64,000 nt of DNA, from NCBI GenBank assembly GCA_002224055.1, contig AZLU01000185.1, forward strand, positions 1-64,000, read 5' to 3'. Positions 13,401 to 27,044 of the stretch are shown here, piece after piece. The DNA comes from Pezizomycotina sp. ARF18 (Eukaryota > Ascomycota). Within the stretch, counting starts at the first letter, position 1; every line of letters begins with the position of its first letter. The notes below the pieces were generated by a model. That model searched no databases. It had not been told where the DNA came from and saw only the letters and a program-made list of their open reading frames with translations. A program made the position numbers and the translations under genes.

Positions 13401-16400
13401 AGTCCAGTCCAGCATGCAGAAGCTCGAGTTTTCTGCGACGCCAGGTACGAACTCATCCGGTAGAATGTTCCTGAAGATAGTCACATCTTGCATAGCCACA
13501 GTAGTCGCGTTTGCCCTCGAGACAGCCGCGGTAAGACTCCTTTCAGGCCTGAGGGACCACTATGAGAGAGCACGTCACTGGCTTCGTCACCGAAATATGT
13601 CGCGATCTTTCGGATAGCACAAAGCGGGGCAAAAAACTTTCAATGTCAGAGCACACGCTGTCGGAACGTCCTTCGGAGAAATCGACGAATTTGAATATCG
13701 CGTTGGGAAGAAGCTTCTGGATCTCGCGTCGTGGTGCCAGGGCTGGATATGTATCCAAAAATCATCTCCGGGGACAGGCAGTTGCGAAGTGGTGCAAATC
13801 ACACGGACGCCGGCCGTCGCAGCTCTTCTAAAGATGATTCTTGCAAGCGTCTCCTCGGGCCTGTGAAGCAAAGGACGCCACCAACGGGCACATCTAAAAG
13901 GAGTTCCTCGGCAAGCATCTCCGCTGCAACCAATTGAAGGTATCGCTCTTCGTCATCGGGCAATACTTCGCATGGGTACATCCACTCCACGCTAGTCTTA
14001 ACGACGGATGAATTGGATCGCGAAGCGGCCAGTACGCGTTGGCCAGTTCCAAACGCCGTCCCAACGCACAAGTACAAAGAACTCATACCGGCAAGAAACA
14101 AGGGTCGTAGCAGAGAAAAGCGCACCAATATCTGGGTATGACCGAGAGGCATTGCTGGGGAAGCGATGACCGGCGTTCCTTGTTGCAACATATAGTAACC
14201 ATTCGTATTAATAACGTCAACAGTATATTCAGCTGTGGATACTTCCTTTTGCACTATTCTTCCTGAAGAATTCAGTCTTGCATTTAGATGGTGGTCAGGA
14301 ATAATTCGAGGAATCAAAGGGTGCCGTCGTGTTCCACGGCAATTTCAGGCTCGGTAGTCCAGAGTACCTCCGGCCCTAGAGTATCCTTTATCACCAGTCG
14401 CAGGAGAGCTTCCGTCAGAATTCGAGCGTCGAAATTTGCAACGGCGTTTGCACTACCGCTAATGTCCATCATTTGCAGGTTGAGATGCGGCATTTCATTC
14501 AGCAGTGTACGAGCCAGGCCGACAGTCATGTTAGAATGAGGGTTGTCAGTCCTGCCAGCCTTGGTAACCCACAAAACCTGCTTTGCTTTACTCAGCAGCT
14601 GCTGCATACTCCAAAGAGTCTCAGTCGACAACGATTCGAAATAGGTCTATCGAGCTCTGTCAGGCACAGCACTGTCGCCGAAGGTAAAACCAAAGCGGCG
14701 TTGACCGATTCAAAGTCATCGAAGATGACAGTACGCTGCTCCAATGACGGAAGAGGCCGATTACTTGATGTATTAGCCTCGAAACATGGAGAGTCTTCCC
14801 ACCGATAACGAGTAGCTGTTCAATTTGGGGAGCTGGATCGGATCCAGTAAAGGGTCCGTAGTAACTTGACCCTGTCGTCCAGTGCCTGACTGGCGATGGA
14901 GGAGTATACGTGTTTCGAAGGTTCATCCGTATCGTGCAGAAGGGTGTCAATCCCGGAGAACCCAGATTCTCGCAGGATTTATCCCACTGCATCGTCGTGA
15001 CGGTTGGAACGAGGCGACGCCCATCGTCACCCCGAGCCACCAACCAGGTAGCCCGGCTGTGATGAATGAGGTACGTAGGGAATCTGCTGTAGGCTCCAAG
15101 AGCAGTAGATAGCCTCCAGGCCTCAAGAGACGCCTTACATTTGCGTTGTTTCTTTCAGCCTTCGGTAGCGTGTAGGACGCTAGAGGCTATGACAACGTCG
15201 AACGAGTGAGGGGCGAGCCCTTGTTCCTCTGGGTCTCTTTCAGCGTTGAAAACCTTGAAAGACATTTTGTTGCCGTGGGCCTCGAAGCGTTGCGCTGCCT
15301 TTTCGAAAAATCCGGTCGAGATATCAGTGTACACGTAAGAAGAGAAGGCTCCGTCGATGCTGTCAAGGACGTGCTTCGTCGCTGCCCCGTCCCAGCTCCT
15401 ATCTCGCAGACCTTGATATCGGATATCGATGTGCTATTTGCTTTGCCATGCGCGAGATATGGCTGTAATTCCGGACAACCCTAGCGCGTCATCGTAGAGG
15501 CGTTGGAACATATCCCCTTCCGTCAAAACCTCCAGCATGGCTTTTTCTCCCTTAGAACAGCAGGGAAATTCTCCGCAACTGTCATTGCCACGCGTAAATC
15601 AGTCGTCTCCGGGAATCTGCTCAGTTCTGCGAGAACTTGTTCGCGTGTATCGTTGGCCCAGGCCTTTTGATAATAGGGTGTCTGCCGAGGTCAATATCTG
15701 AAAACAGGGACTCCATATATTCCCAAAGGCGCTGGTGGAACCACTCAAAGGTAACAACTTCATCTTTCGAGAACATTGCATATAATTCCCTTAGGTAGAC
15801 GTGCGAGAGACGTTCTAGAAGGAGCGGAAGCTCGGAGCTTTCTAGGGCATTTCCCTTAGCTTTGTAGTTGCTTCCAACTCCCGTCGAGATGTCGACATCC
15901 CAAAGTTCGTAATAAAACAGACGTCTGTCATTAGATGGCTGGTTTGTTTCAGAGATTGCTTTCAAACTTAGACCTTCTATCTGGATCCCAATGTGACTTA
16001 CGCCCTCCGTGCTGATGTCCACATCGGTGCTGATTGTCGACGGTGAGTTCGGCGATGGTGGTGAGATGCGCGAAGTATATGCGTCGATAGTGATATTCAC
16101 CTCACCACTGGACCCAATGTTAGTAAGAGGCAGTACGCTGACCCGGATCCGCTCGAACCCCGTAGGAAGGTACGGATGCCAGACATTAGCAGTTGAGCCG
16201 ATACTAGCGAAAGCTGATTGAAATGCGACATCAAGCAGAGCAGGATGTACTATGAGATCTGTCTTAATAGCCTCTCGAGGCCAAGAGGCCATGGAGATCG
16301 ACTTGGACGTTCCTCGTTCTACCTTCTGCAATGCTCGAAACAATCCGTTATACTCTAACCCAAGTCCGAAAGGCTACGGTAGAACCGGTCGATATCAAGT

Positions 16401-19400
16401 GGTAGCATGTACCCAGTCTCGCTTTGCCTAGATGCCAGATTGGTCACAGACGGCTCACCAAAACTCAAACGGAGTCGACCGCTCGCGTTAACCTCCAGGT
16501 GCCGTCCGTTTGATTGGGGCATGAAGAGCACACGAACTCCGCCATGTCATCCTTTCCTTTTTATTCTTGAGAAATTTCAGGGCAAAGATGACTTCGACCC
16601 CCGCGTCGTTATCGGGAATAATGAGGGCTCGAGGCATGACAATATCATGGAGCTCTACGAAAGCAACTGGACGTTCTCCCCATAGGGACTTCGATGCTTC
16701 AACGGCCATGCTTATGTACCCCGCAGCGGGAAACACGACCTGTTGTTGAAAAACATGGCCCCGAAGCCATGGCATCTCCTCCAGGCGTACGATATTGCGC
16801 CAACGCATCTCGTGCGAAGAATCATCCGGTCGCCGATGCCCGAGCAATTCATGAATACGGTCATTGCGAAAGCGGACGTTCCTAGAGATGCGAGATTCCT
16901 TCCAGTGGATACGCTTGTGATCCCATGAATAGGATGGCAAATTGTCCAGAATCTTAGTATCAAGTGGCATCTCTGCGTCCCCGAAGGTTCGCCTATAACC
17001 GTCGAAGTCAATTGACGCTTTCCCACCTAGGTGTGCCCAGATGTAACCCAAAGCGTTAGAAAATGTTTCGACGCCGTTGTGACCGCGACGCAATAGAGCA
17101 CAGTAGGGGGCAGGGGATCCGTTGCCGCCTTGATGGTTTGGGCTACGGGTCCTTCCAATGTTGGGTGGGGACCGACTTCTATCATCATGTCGAACGGGCC
17201 GCTCTCGCGCAACACCCGTTCAATAGCATGTGAAAAGAGCACTGATGTGTCATGTTATCGGCCCAGTAAATGTCCTTAAGCCGCTTGGTATCCGTGATCA
17301 CACTGTTTGTAACGCTTGATATCCAGACACAAGAGTTAGAATTTGAAAGGGGCTGGACGTTGCATGCTTTCATGGACCGAATGTATGGCTCTACTGCTAA
17401 GTCCATGTGATGAGAGTGATACGCGTTATCAACCTTTAATATTCTAGTAAAGTGTTTGGTTCCAAGCATCTGCTGGGCTTCCTGAATCGCATCGGTGTCC
17501 CCAGAGATCGTCACGCTTGCCGGAGCGTTACTTGCGGCGACACAAAGGCGGCCAGCAAACTGGCTTGATTGACAAAGCTCGAGGGCATCGGTGAAAGAAA
17601 TTCCGACAGCCATCATTGCTCCGGCGGGGCCACTATTTGACATCGAATGGCACCCGCGATAATAAGCGATTCGGATAGCATCAGAAGAGCAGATATATCC
17701 GGCCGCATATGCGGCGGCAATTTCTCCGGAAGAGTGGCCGACCACAGCGCTGAAGGAGATACCTGCGTGTCTTAGAACTTCTATCAAGGCAATTGGACCG
17801 CCGCGCAGAGAGGCTGTCCAATAGCGGCCTCGTAAACGCGTGAAACATCTTTTTCCGCCATAAGCTCGGCTTTCAAACACCATGTTGGTGGATCATGGAG
17901 TTTAGACAGCGATTTTTGGAGATCCTCGATGGTTTCCTCGAATACCTTGGAGGAGAGTAAGAGCTCTCGGCCCATCTGAGGCCATTGTGCACCCTGCCCC
18001 GTGAAGATACCAAGAATCTTCAAGCTGTTTTCGTGATTGAAACGATTAGACGCGACCCCGAATTTCGAACCAGAGTCTTTGTGCTTTTCAATTGTTCGTC
18101 TATAGAAGCAACCAAGTTTTCTCTTTTTGCCCCCGAGAACGCGATTCTAACAGGAAGAACTGATCGACGTAACTGTAAAACCCGCGATAAATTGTCGAGA
18201 TCGATGGAAGTGCCGGTCTTGAGGAGGTTATAGACAGCCTTAACGTTTTGAACAAGAGAAGCTTCCGAGCTGGCTGAAAAGACAAATGGTCCTCCGGATT
18301 TAGATTCAACCCAAGATGTTTGGGCGAGCTCTGATTGTGGCTGGTCCCCGAAGTTCTGGCTTTCAGGAATGTAGCTCTCTACGATAGCATGGGCACTGGT
18401 GACAGTGTTAGCAGAACGTTACTCAAAATTTCCAATTGCCTTCAAGTTGGACTTACTTTGTTCCACCGAAACCAAAGCTATTCACGCTAGCTCGGCGGGC
18501 TGGCCTGTTGATACGGCTGGCCACGGCTGCGCTGTGGTAGGGATTTTCAAATGGGTATAGAAAGGCTCGATCTTGGGGTTAAGGTTGTTAAAGAGTAGAT
18601 TTGGAGGTATCATGCCTTTCTGTACCGCGAGGGAGGCTTTCAAGACCCTGCCAGCCCAGCACAACCTTCCAGGTGACCGACGACAGTTTTGATAGAGCCT
18701 ATGAGTAATTGCTCATCTGGTCTATAATTTACTCCGGCCTCATCACCCGTGGTTCTGGGAAGAAGGCATTACGAACTGCCTCGGCTTCGATAGGATCACC
18801 AAACGGGAGTTCCGGTACCGTGGGCCTCGAAATATTGGCATCGGTCCGCTTCTTGGCGGCAGTCTAAACCAGCCAGCTGATACGTCCGCCGGATTAGGGC
18901 CGCTTGGGCGGACGCGCTTGGCATGGTGATACCTGCTGTGCGGCCGTCGGAATTTACCATCGTTTCTCGGATAACGCTCCTGATGTTATCATTGTCTTTG
19001 ACGGCTTGATTTTACTCCTTTCAAGACTACGGCGGCGAACCCGTCGCCTCGTGCGTACCCATCGCCTCGATGTCCACATCCTCGACCGCGAGCCTGGAGA
19101 AAAGCATGTGCAACATTGACTCGGCAATGTACGGCTCCGGGTTTAAAAATAAGATTGACCCCCGCGACAACCGCGATTTGCGATTCGCCGCTGCGAAGGC
19201 TGCGCACAGCTTGGTGAAGCGCGACGAGGCTCGAAGAACACGCCGTATCAATTGTGATAGACGGGCCCTTGATTTTAAGATGATATTCATTAGCATCAGG
19301 TTTTAGGAATTTGGTTTCGAGAGCCAAAAACTTTCTTACCTTCCAATCGAAAAAAGTAAGAGATGCGATTAGACAAGATGCTATTGGCGGTTCCTGTCGC

Positions 19401-19843
19401 CGCATATTTGGGAATCGTGTCGCCGTCCCGGAGCTGCGTCGCAGAAGTCCGAGGACATGACGCCCAAAAAAACAGAGGTATCGGAGCCGCGGAGTTGCTC
19501 GATGGAGGCCGGCGGACTCGATGGCTTCGTAGACCACTTCGAGTATGATGCGCTGCTGGGTCCATCGCCTCAGCTTCCGCCGGACTTATGTTGAAGAACG
19601 AGGCATCGAAGACGCGGTGATCCTGTGAAATGACGTAGGATTTCTGAACATTCGTGGTGCCATGGTGTTCTCCTTCAGGGTGATAGTAACTCTTGAGAGT
19701 CATCCGGTCAGGTGGGATTCTCCTAAGATATCGCGCGGTTCGCATAACAAGTCCCATAGTTCTGACGGGGAATTGGCTCCCGGAAAGCGAAGCGCGTGTC
19801 CTACCAGGGCGATCAATTCCTTATCCTGAGCTGTCATCTTCAT
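7414..19843 (-). CDS. Hybrid PKS-NRPS megasynthase, Dieckmann-type release predicted
   Basis: One gene of about 4,000 residues. From ATG at 19843: KS (DTACSSS near 19240; EAHGTGTP near 18810), AT (FTGQGAQW near 18000; GHSSGE near 17730), DH (LRGH near 16770; [10 protein letters not shown] near 16220), methyltransferase (EIGAGTG near 15395), KR (LLVGMTGD near 13330; SNYAAANMF near 12900), ACP (LGIDSL near 12390), condensation (HHILMDG near 11365), adenylation ([11 protein letters not shown] near 9930), thiolation (LGGNSI near 8700) and a reductase-like domain (TGSTEFFG near 8355). No ER signature was found in the MT-KR linker. Five introns fit in phase: 19268-19339, 18396-18456, 12182-12238, 11893-11972, 8490-8539. 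Such enzymes fuse a methylated polyketide to an amino acid. The terminal domain has Leu at the YxxxK Tyr (GLAAAKW near 7910), as in Dieckmann-cyclising members, so a tetramic acid-type product is inferred. The domain order looks whole, but the frame is interrupted a dozen or more times by short indels. Confidence 0.9.
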
Positions 19844-22800
19844 CTGTCTGATAAGCTTAGTGAATTCCGAAGAGGTTTGTTGAAAACTGTTGGTATTGGG
19901 TAGATCTAGAGATCCCTTCAGATTATGTAATTGATAAGGAAGAAGTGATTATTGTAGTAAAATAGTGATTTTGATTTTTTCAAAACTTATGACTGGTAAA
20001 ATTCTCTTAATGAAAGACTATAGAGGACAAAACCTGTAATGTTCTCCTTGAAGTTCTATCTGCTTGGCTACTAGCTCGTGATTAAATAGCAATTCCTGCA
20101 GAGGCTCAATGGCGAGCACATTACAATGGCAAACACTTATGTCCTGTCTTAAACAAGACTATGCATCCGAAAAGCTCATATGAAATTTTGAAATAATCCT
20201 TTTTTGTTTTTTATTTGGGCTGAGAACCTGTGATATTATGATACGATCACCTCGAAGGATCCATGCCTATACCTTACGGTCTACCTTACTGGCCGACAAC
20301 GTCCGGGATTGTTTGACCGGGCGGTTAGACTATGGCCGAGAAACGAGCTCTAGGTTCGTCACACTGTTATCATGTTATGCATGTAGAATTAGAAGTTTGC
20401 TTTTCTACCTACTAGTAGTGAAACTGCCTCATAATCCAACAAGAAACGTAGCTTAAGTTGCAGTATCTAAGCTCCAGCATTGTGTTTGGCAGGCCACCAA
20501 AAGGTACCCGGGTTGTTGGATGATTAAGATACCCACAGTCCCAGTGTCACGCAGTAACACGATCCTCCCAGAATCCAACGCAGCAAAGCAACTCCAAAGT
20601 CACCGCAAGTCGGAGAAGGTGCATCGAGATCCACCGTGCAAGTGCTGGTCATGCGGCACGGACTACCAACGCCGGGCAGCTTAATAGACCAAGCCAATAG
20701 AGTGATGCCTGAGCGATAGCGAATAGCTCGGACCATAGAGTGCACGCGACGTACTAACGGGTTTATAACTCGATAGAGTATAATAAACATGCCACGGATT
20801 GTGGTGTGTTGCGTATCTCTCCGTATACCATCGCGCGATAAGGCGATGCTCCGACAAAGTTGTCTAATCAAGCTCGAGATTCCGGAAGCTCTGTTAAAAG
20901 CCGTTGCGCAACAAAACCCGCATAACTTGCTCCGCCATTGCATGGATGTACCATGCATCCGGATGATAACTAATGTCAACTTCTGTGGTAATTGTTTCCG
21001 GCCCGGCCCGCCAGGGGTAGATTTTATTAGTTGGTCTGTGCGCGGAGTAGAATTTCATTTATAAGTCTCGCCGAGATTCTCAGACCCTACAGCCGAGATC
21101 CATCCCATATTCGGCAGCAAGGATGGAAACCCCGGGCATCTGCATACACCCTTAGACGCCATTCAGGAATCCCCGCGCCTGAAGTCATTCCCCCTGATCT
21201 CGAAGCTCTATTTCAAATCTAGCAACTGGCGATAGTTTAGTCTGCTCTAGTCATATTAGGGGGGCAGGCTAAAGTTTTCGTTGCGTCGTTTCTGCCCTGA
21301 CCAGCCGGAGCCAAAGTTATCATGGCCGGAGACATATCCTTACGGCCGCCCAACAAAATTAGAAGCCCGCGATTTTTTTTTTATTGATTTTTTTCTGCCT
21401 CACCATGTGTTGGTCATTCTTCCCTAGTTTTATTCTCTTTTGTGTTGTCTCTTTCTCGTCTTGCTCTTTCTCAGGCTCAAGTGATTATGATCCCCATACT
21501 ACGGCGGCATAGACTGTTCGCTATTATTTCTGGCCGGTAGACATCTCCAAGTCCGCTCGCTTGATACGCGATTGTCACCTTGTGTTGAGTATTGAGCGGC
21601 CTCCAAGTGGCTATACTGATAGCGGCGATGGCGGCAAATACCGAGCATCGTCATACTTCGATTGCGGGGCGGAATCTCCGGTGTGGCTTAACCGGGTTTC
21701 TAGCAGTACACGACCTCCGTGGGCGCTGGAACTAATGAAAAACATAACAGGGCTTCGAAATTGCCTTTAATGCGGTGGCACGAGCTTCATTCCGTGTTTA
21801 CTATTGGCCTACCTTTCTATTACCCGGCGGGATGATGGGATTCTACTTGAATGGCTGTTGTCTAAGACAGGTGTTACAGCCGGCCAGGATAGCTCTCGAG
21901 TCAACATAGTAATTTCTAAATAGCATCCATCGAAGTGGGCCTCTGGCACGACTCTACAAGTGGCTTTATTATCCGAATTACGACAGCCAACAAAGTTAGC
22001 TCCAGCAATGGGCCGGACGTATGATAACCTCTCGAGCCGTATCTGTTGAGCTTCTCAGGCGGGCCAATTTGGGCAGCTTCAGCGCAAAGCGAGATGAAGC
22101 TAGGTCTGGACGGCTCCTCGTCTTTCTTCTTACAATCACTGATGGAGAAAAACTCGCTTGGGAGATTGTCTACTCCATAATACCTCGCTCTCTCCTTTTC
22201 CAGCCCAGAGCTTTCTCTCGCCATACTTGCATAAATGTGAGCAAGCTCACAATGAACTCATCCTAAAACCGTCTACTTACTGTCGTAGTGTGATGCAGTC
22301 GCTATGAAAAAGCAACTAGCACTATGATGGATGAAAAATGGAATGAATCTGCTAAACTAAGAACTAGCTAGGTGGGAGAGGGTCCTCTATATACACGACC
22401 GTCATTTTGGGTGTGGGCATCTGCACGACGACATTACTCTCGACCGATATCCAATTCTTTGTTCCACTAGCCTTTCGCAGGATTTACGTAACTATGCTCC
22501 CATCTCCACGAAACCCATGGATTCTCCGTGTTTTTTTTGCATTCATAGTCATTCTTTTTTGTTCTTTCATCATTTATCTCCTGCTTCTTGGGGTCCTATT
22601 GTTGAAACCTTGATATCCAATCGCTCGAGGCTTACGATCTTATTCAAACGTGTTGAAATGCTACTTTTCCAGCTACTATCGGGAAAAGCCTAAAAAAATA
22701 AAACAAAATAAAATAAAAAGTTCGAAGAAAGAGATAAAAATAGCTCCCACATCTGCATGAATTTCAGAATCCCTCGGCGCATTCCTGTGATAGAAGCAAA

Positions 22801-24248
22801 CCGGCGAAGCCGTTGAGCGGAATGGACAAATTTGAGCAATTAGTCTCCAGTGACGTCTGATGGCTATGGGCTAGGAGTTCGACCTGGCTGGCACTTTTCA
22901 TGGCCGGGACTATGCGTCTTGGACTCTAGCAAACCATCTTAGCGTCAAACCAAACGTTTGCTCTGCGATTCTGATGTCGCGGTCGGGAAGTCCGAGCTCA
23001 GGGACGACTAAGAAGGATAAGTCTGAGGTTTTTCGATCCGTATTTATAGGATCAAATTTTCAACAGGAATCTAATGCAAATGCGAGATACGCCATATCAA
23101 TATTGCTTTATCAGAAATGATGCAGCTAATTACTAGGGTTTACCATTTTGCGATACAATGAAGGAAAGATTTGCGAGGCTGATCTCTTTTTTGATACTCT
23201 CCATTTCCAAAATCAAATCTTAGATTGTTCCAAATAGAGGAAGAACCGAATTTAGAATTTACATGACTAGATTCCGACGAATTGGTGGTTTCCGGGTAAA
23301 AGAGTATATGTACAAGCCATGCTAAGTTGGCAAGTTTTTCTTCCGCGAAAATCAGAATTCATCCTTAAATCTTGGTTAAATAGTCTCAGACGAATGATTC
23401 ATTCAATGATTGCAGCCAATATGACATTCGCTTAGAGCGACCCATATGTTGACCCTTGTTCCCATGAGGAATTATACGAATCGGGGTACGGCCCGGGTAT
23501 CAGGCTACTTAAGCGTTTATTGACCCTTATACTATGGGCATCACCTAAAAATATAGGAACCTACATAGAATCGTGAAATATAATCTGATCAATTAAAAAA
23601 AAATTTTTTTTTACTCTGCTGCGCTTAATCTCGCGTTAGATTCTGTTCTAAATGTGGTTATGTTTAGCGATAGGGCGCTTAATCATAAGCAAATCGCGGC
23701 AAACCCGTTGTAGGTCAGGTTTACTAGCTAACCGTTTTTTTCTCGGCAGCTTGATACAATAAAGACACATGCTTTCGTGTTTGGCTGAATCACTGAATTA
23801 CTGAAACAGTGCGGCTTTGATAGGAGGCAAATCATCATGCGCTAGCGCTCACATCTCTAGCTCGATTTGTTCATGAACGATGTTGGCAGCTATCTACGAT
23901 TTCTAACAATGTATTAACATGAATTGACCGAGTGACCAATAGATCTGACTAAGTAGCTGAGGGAACTTATGACGATTCGTATAACAATCTGACCATGCTA
24001 TGAAATATAAAAATAGATATTTGTCCTGACACCGGCACGTCTGGTTCCAGAGTTAGCGAATTGAATATTTCACTGTGCAGTCCACCGGCGAGCCCCACTA
24101 GCAGCGTATTGATGCCATGATCCGATGATTCAGTAGTGGCGAGGCCAGCCCAATAGCAGAACGATGGAGTTTTACATCTTTTTAGATGCATTTAAATCGT
24201 GGGCGCCCCCATCTTTGGTCTTATTGGTATTCATCTCGTTCCTATAGC
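19844..24248. other. 4.4-kb region without a supported gene
   Basis: Upstream flank of the PKS-NRPS. Short open frames exist (for example 20524-20979 minus and 21916-22224 minus), but none shows a domain, a signal peptide or a consistent splice structure. I saw no tailoring gene such as a trans-enoyl reductase or P450. An A/T tract lies near 23600. Confidence 0.5.
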
Positions 24249-24256
24249 TATATAAA
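24249..24256 (+). promoter_or_regulatory. Candidate TATA box
   Basis: TATATAAA about 127 bp before the ATG at 24383. Confidence 0.35.
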
Positions 24257-24382
24257 CTAATTCGCTTGTCGAACATAGAAGCAATTCTTTCTGTCATTAG
24301 TCGGGTTTAGTGTGTTTTAGAATAGAATCACTTCAATGAAGCAAAACAGAAGACCCTGTCAAGCCAAATACCTCGACTCACA

Positions 24383-25442
24383 ATGAGCTCTACAACATCT
24401 ACGTCATCCTCATATTCACTCTGGTCCGACACTAGCGCGCCATCAGCACGGTCAGAACATATAGCAAGACCGCAGACCCCGTGGCCCGCAGTTCCTTTCG
24501 ATCAGGATATATCAGAAGTTAACCCTCCATACTCATTCGAGAGCCTTCCTCCTCCTTACCCATCGGAGTCTCCTTTCCTTCCTCAATAAGACCGGAACAG
24601 CCCTCGTCAGCTCGTGAAATTGCGTTTCGCTCTTTTGAATTCCAATGGTACGAATTGGGAATTAACTGACCGCTATGCGAGACAACTCACGGGCGCATGT
24701 AACTTGTCCGCACATGTCACGGGAGTCTGAAGCCCCTCCAGACTCTCAGGTAGCACCATAGTGGGTCCATTTAGGCTCTGGCACCTGGATTCAGCGCCGT
24801 TCTATTTCTCCGAGTGATACCGGAACCCCAATCTCCCTTAGCCGCCCCAGTTGAGCTCTCCACCGCTCTCCAATCATTCTTCAAGATCTCTGGCGTCCTA
24901 TTCTTCTTCTGAATACTCTGTGCCTCACATCGCCGACCACCTTGGAATCTCTTTTGACGACTCGTTCCATGCAAGGATGGAGCAAGGTTTAATTTTTGCA
25001 ACGAATGTTGTGATTACCATTCGCGTCCCCGCCACGACCCGTAAGGGATAACATTTCACCTGATGTTACGTGCAGCTGCACAATGATGTGGGCATCGGGG
25101 ATCCGGGTATCAGTCGTGGCCATTACACGCCTCGCGTTTCCCCAGACGATGATTCGGTTTCTAATCTCGACCTCGAAGAACATGTAGTCATATACTCCCC
25201 TCCTGATTCCCAACGCTATTCGCAAGGTCAGCAGCAGGCCAACCAAGCTGCAACCCCCCGATAGTTATGCCGCCGAAGGGTCGCCAGATTGGAGTAGACC
25301 GTCTTCAAGAGCCCCTAACCCACAGCAACGTAGAAAAACCCCCTTCCGGACACCGTGCGAACCCCAAGCATCGGTTCACCCACTAGACCAACAGAAGACT
25401 TTTGCACTCCAGTCTCACTATTTTATCTATAGTGCGCGTAGG
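24383..25442 (+). pseudogene. Eroded Ser/Pro-rich gene with PPPY motif
   Basis: A TATA-like box and a good start context (CACAATGAG) lead into a 68-codon Ser/Thr/Pro-rich frame with PPYSFESLPPPYPSE near its end. Coding-like stretches continue in other frames: LRFALLNSNGTNWELTDRYA (about 24615), HIADHLGISFDDSF (about 24923), VSPDDDSVSNLDLEEH (about 25137) and SPDWSRPSSRAPNPQQRR (about 25280), ending at a stop near 25442. A GT-AG pair around 25040-25075 could be an intron, but the phases do not match. The low-complexity N-terminus with a PPxY-type motif suggests an intracellular adaptor-like protein. I do not recognise the family. Confidence 0.35.
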
Positions 25443-25779
25443 TAGTGCCCCAATAACGGGAAATTACTCCAACCGCGAGATGTGCGCTAAAAATTAAGAT
25501 CTGCCCTCAAAATGGAAGCCAATTAAACAATAAATTAGCAGCATAACACCCGCCATATTTTATATGCACTCCGCCGCATACCGTATCTTTAGCCGTCGAC
25601 GTTGAAAAGGCCTTGATTCTCGATGAGACCGCGACAGCTAAAAACCCAAAATTTTATTATCGCGTCGTTGTCGCCGTTGTCGCGTTGTCGCCGTTCGTGA
25701 CTGGCGGTGCTATTTATGGGTTCTCATTGCTGGGTTCTCATGGTTGGGGCGCTATCTACGACAGCTATGGATAAGTAAT

Positions 25780-26480
25780 ACATCTTACGACTGGAGGGTA
25801 CCCATGACTGGAGTGTAACAAAGATCACTTGTGCGACATATGCTTCCACTACTCCGATGATCCGTGCCACCGTGACCCTGATGTGCCCGAGACTACCTCC
25901 GAAACGGGAGGTTATGCTTGCGGAATGTGGTGGGAAGACGGCGCTTATGTTGTTCACCCCTGGGACCGTCCACCTACTAGACCTTCCGCCAATGGCGATA
26001 ACGGCTCGGCGGCTTCCAGAAGTTGAATTCGCAACAATTATTCACGAGGGAACTGCCACTAGCGCACTTTCATCGTTTGGTCATCCTACCCGTCATTTTC
26101 TCGTCAACTTTCACAGTCTTCATGTTGGTTATCGTCCAGAGGGTGCCGTACCGGCCGCTCAAATGACCCTTTCTCTCTGGGGGCTTAGCATATCTACGGA
26201 TTCACTTAGCGAAGGCCCGGTGACACCACCCGGCGCCGAAAATAAAGCGATCAAGCAATACTTCGATAGGATGCCGAGAAGGCAATTCCCGGATACCTCC
26301 ACGACGCGTACGGTCTGAAAGGAAGGCTGCTGAGGAATCTATTCACGTGTTGCTTGAGCGGAACCCGTTACGCGGATATACTCATATCTTAACGGCATGG
26401 ACAGTGATTTTGGGGATCCAACAAGATACCAATGTCGCGCTTGCTGAGTCCAAAATAACTTCGCTCGAGGATCTTGGAAT
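25780..26480 (+). pseudogene. Third APH/kinase-like relic, C-terminal part
   Basis: AIKQYFDRM (about 26248-26274) is followed, after a frame change, by AEKAIPGYLHDAYGLKGR then LLRNLF. The gene at 5.6-7.0 kb has YFDDMIEKRIPGYCEDAYGKRGR at the same place, and both are preceded by a PPxxE-type segment. Upstream, a Cys/His-containing frame (CNKDHLCDICFHYSDDPCH near 25815) and FATIIHEGTATSALSSFG may be remnants of the same gene. The catalytic HxDxxPxN loop is not visible. It is treated as a truncated, decayed relative of the other two copies. Confidence 0.45.
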
Positions 26481-27044
26481 TAAATATCTGTAGGGTCGGG
26501 CTCCGGATATATCCAAGCATGCTTCATATTACGCTGCCCCCAGGTTAAATACCCAAATGTGCTGACTTCCTAGGGTTTTGTCCCTACTGGAAGTCTTCCT
26601 CCTCGTCGTTGCCACAAAGCCTCGCCCATCTCGGTAGTGAACAATAACATCCGCATTTATTTACCGAAACACCTTAAAATCGCTGCTATCGCGGTGGGAA
26701 ATGTATCATACAGATCTGACCTTTTTTGTGCCCTCTATTAATATTATTATTTCAAATATACATCTTATCTCATCTCAAGGCGTGTTCTGTCTCGAAATAA
26801 CAGAAGTAGAGTCTGTCTCTGTATCAAATCTGGGGTTAATCGTCAAATACGGTGTATTTCTCCCCAAGTCGGGATAACAGAAAAATATAGCCGGAGTAGG
26901 CTCCAAGATGAAACCGTCCTTTCCCGCAATTCATCTAAGGTACGAGCGAAAAAGCTTACGGACAGATTTATAAACATCTTAAATCTAAAACCTTGGAACC
27001 TAGTCCCTACCTCGACACGCCTGGATGTAATACCTTCCATCTCA

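Noticed and set aside
20524-20979. 151-codon minus-strand frame upstream of the PKS-NRPS
   Set aside because: I looked for a tailoring enzyme or regulator here. There is no Rossmann, P450 or zinc-cluster signature, and the other two frames look equally coding-like.
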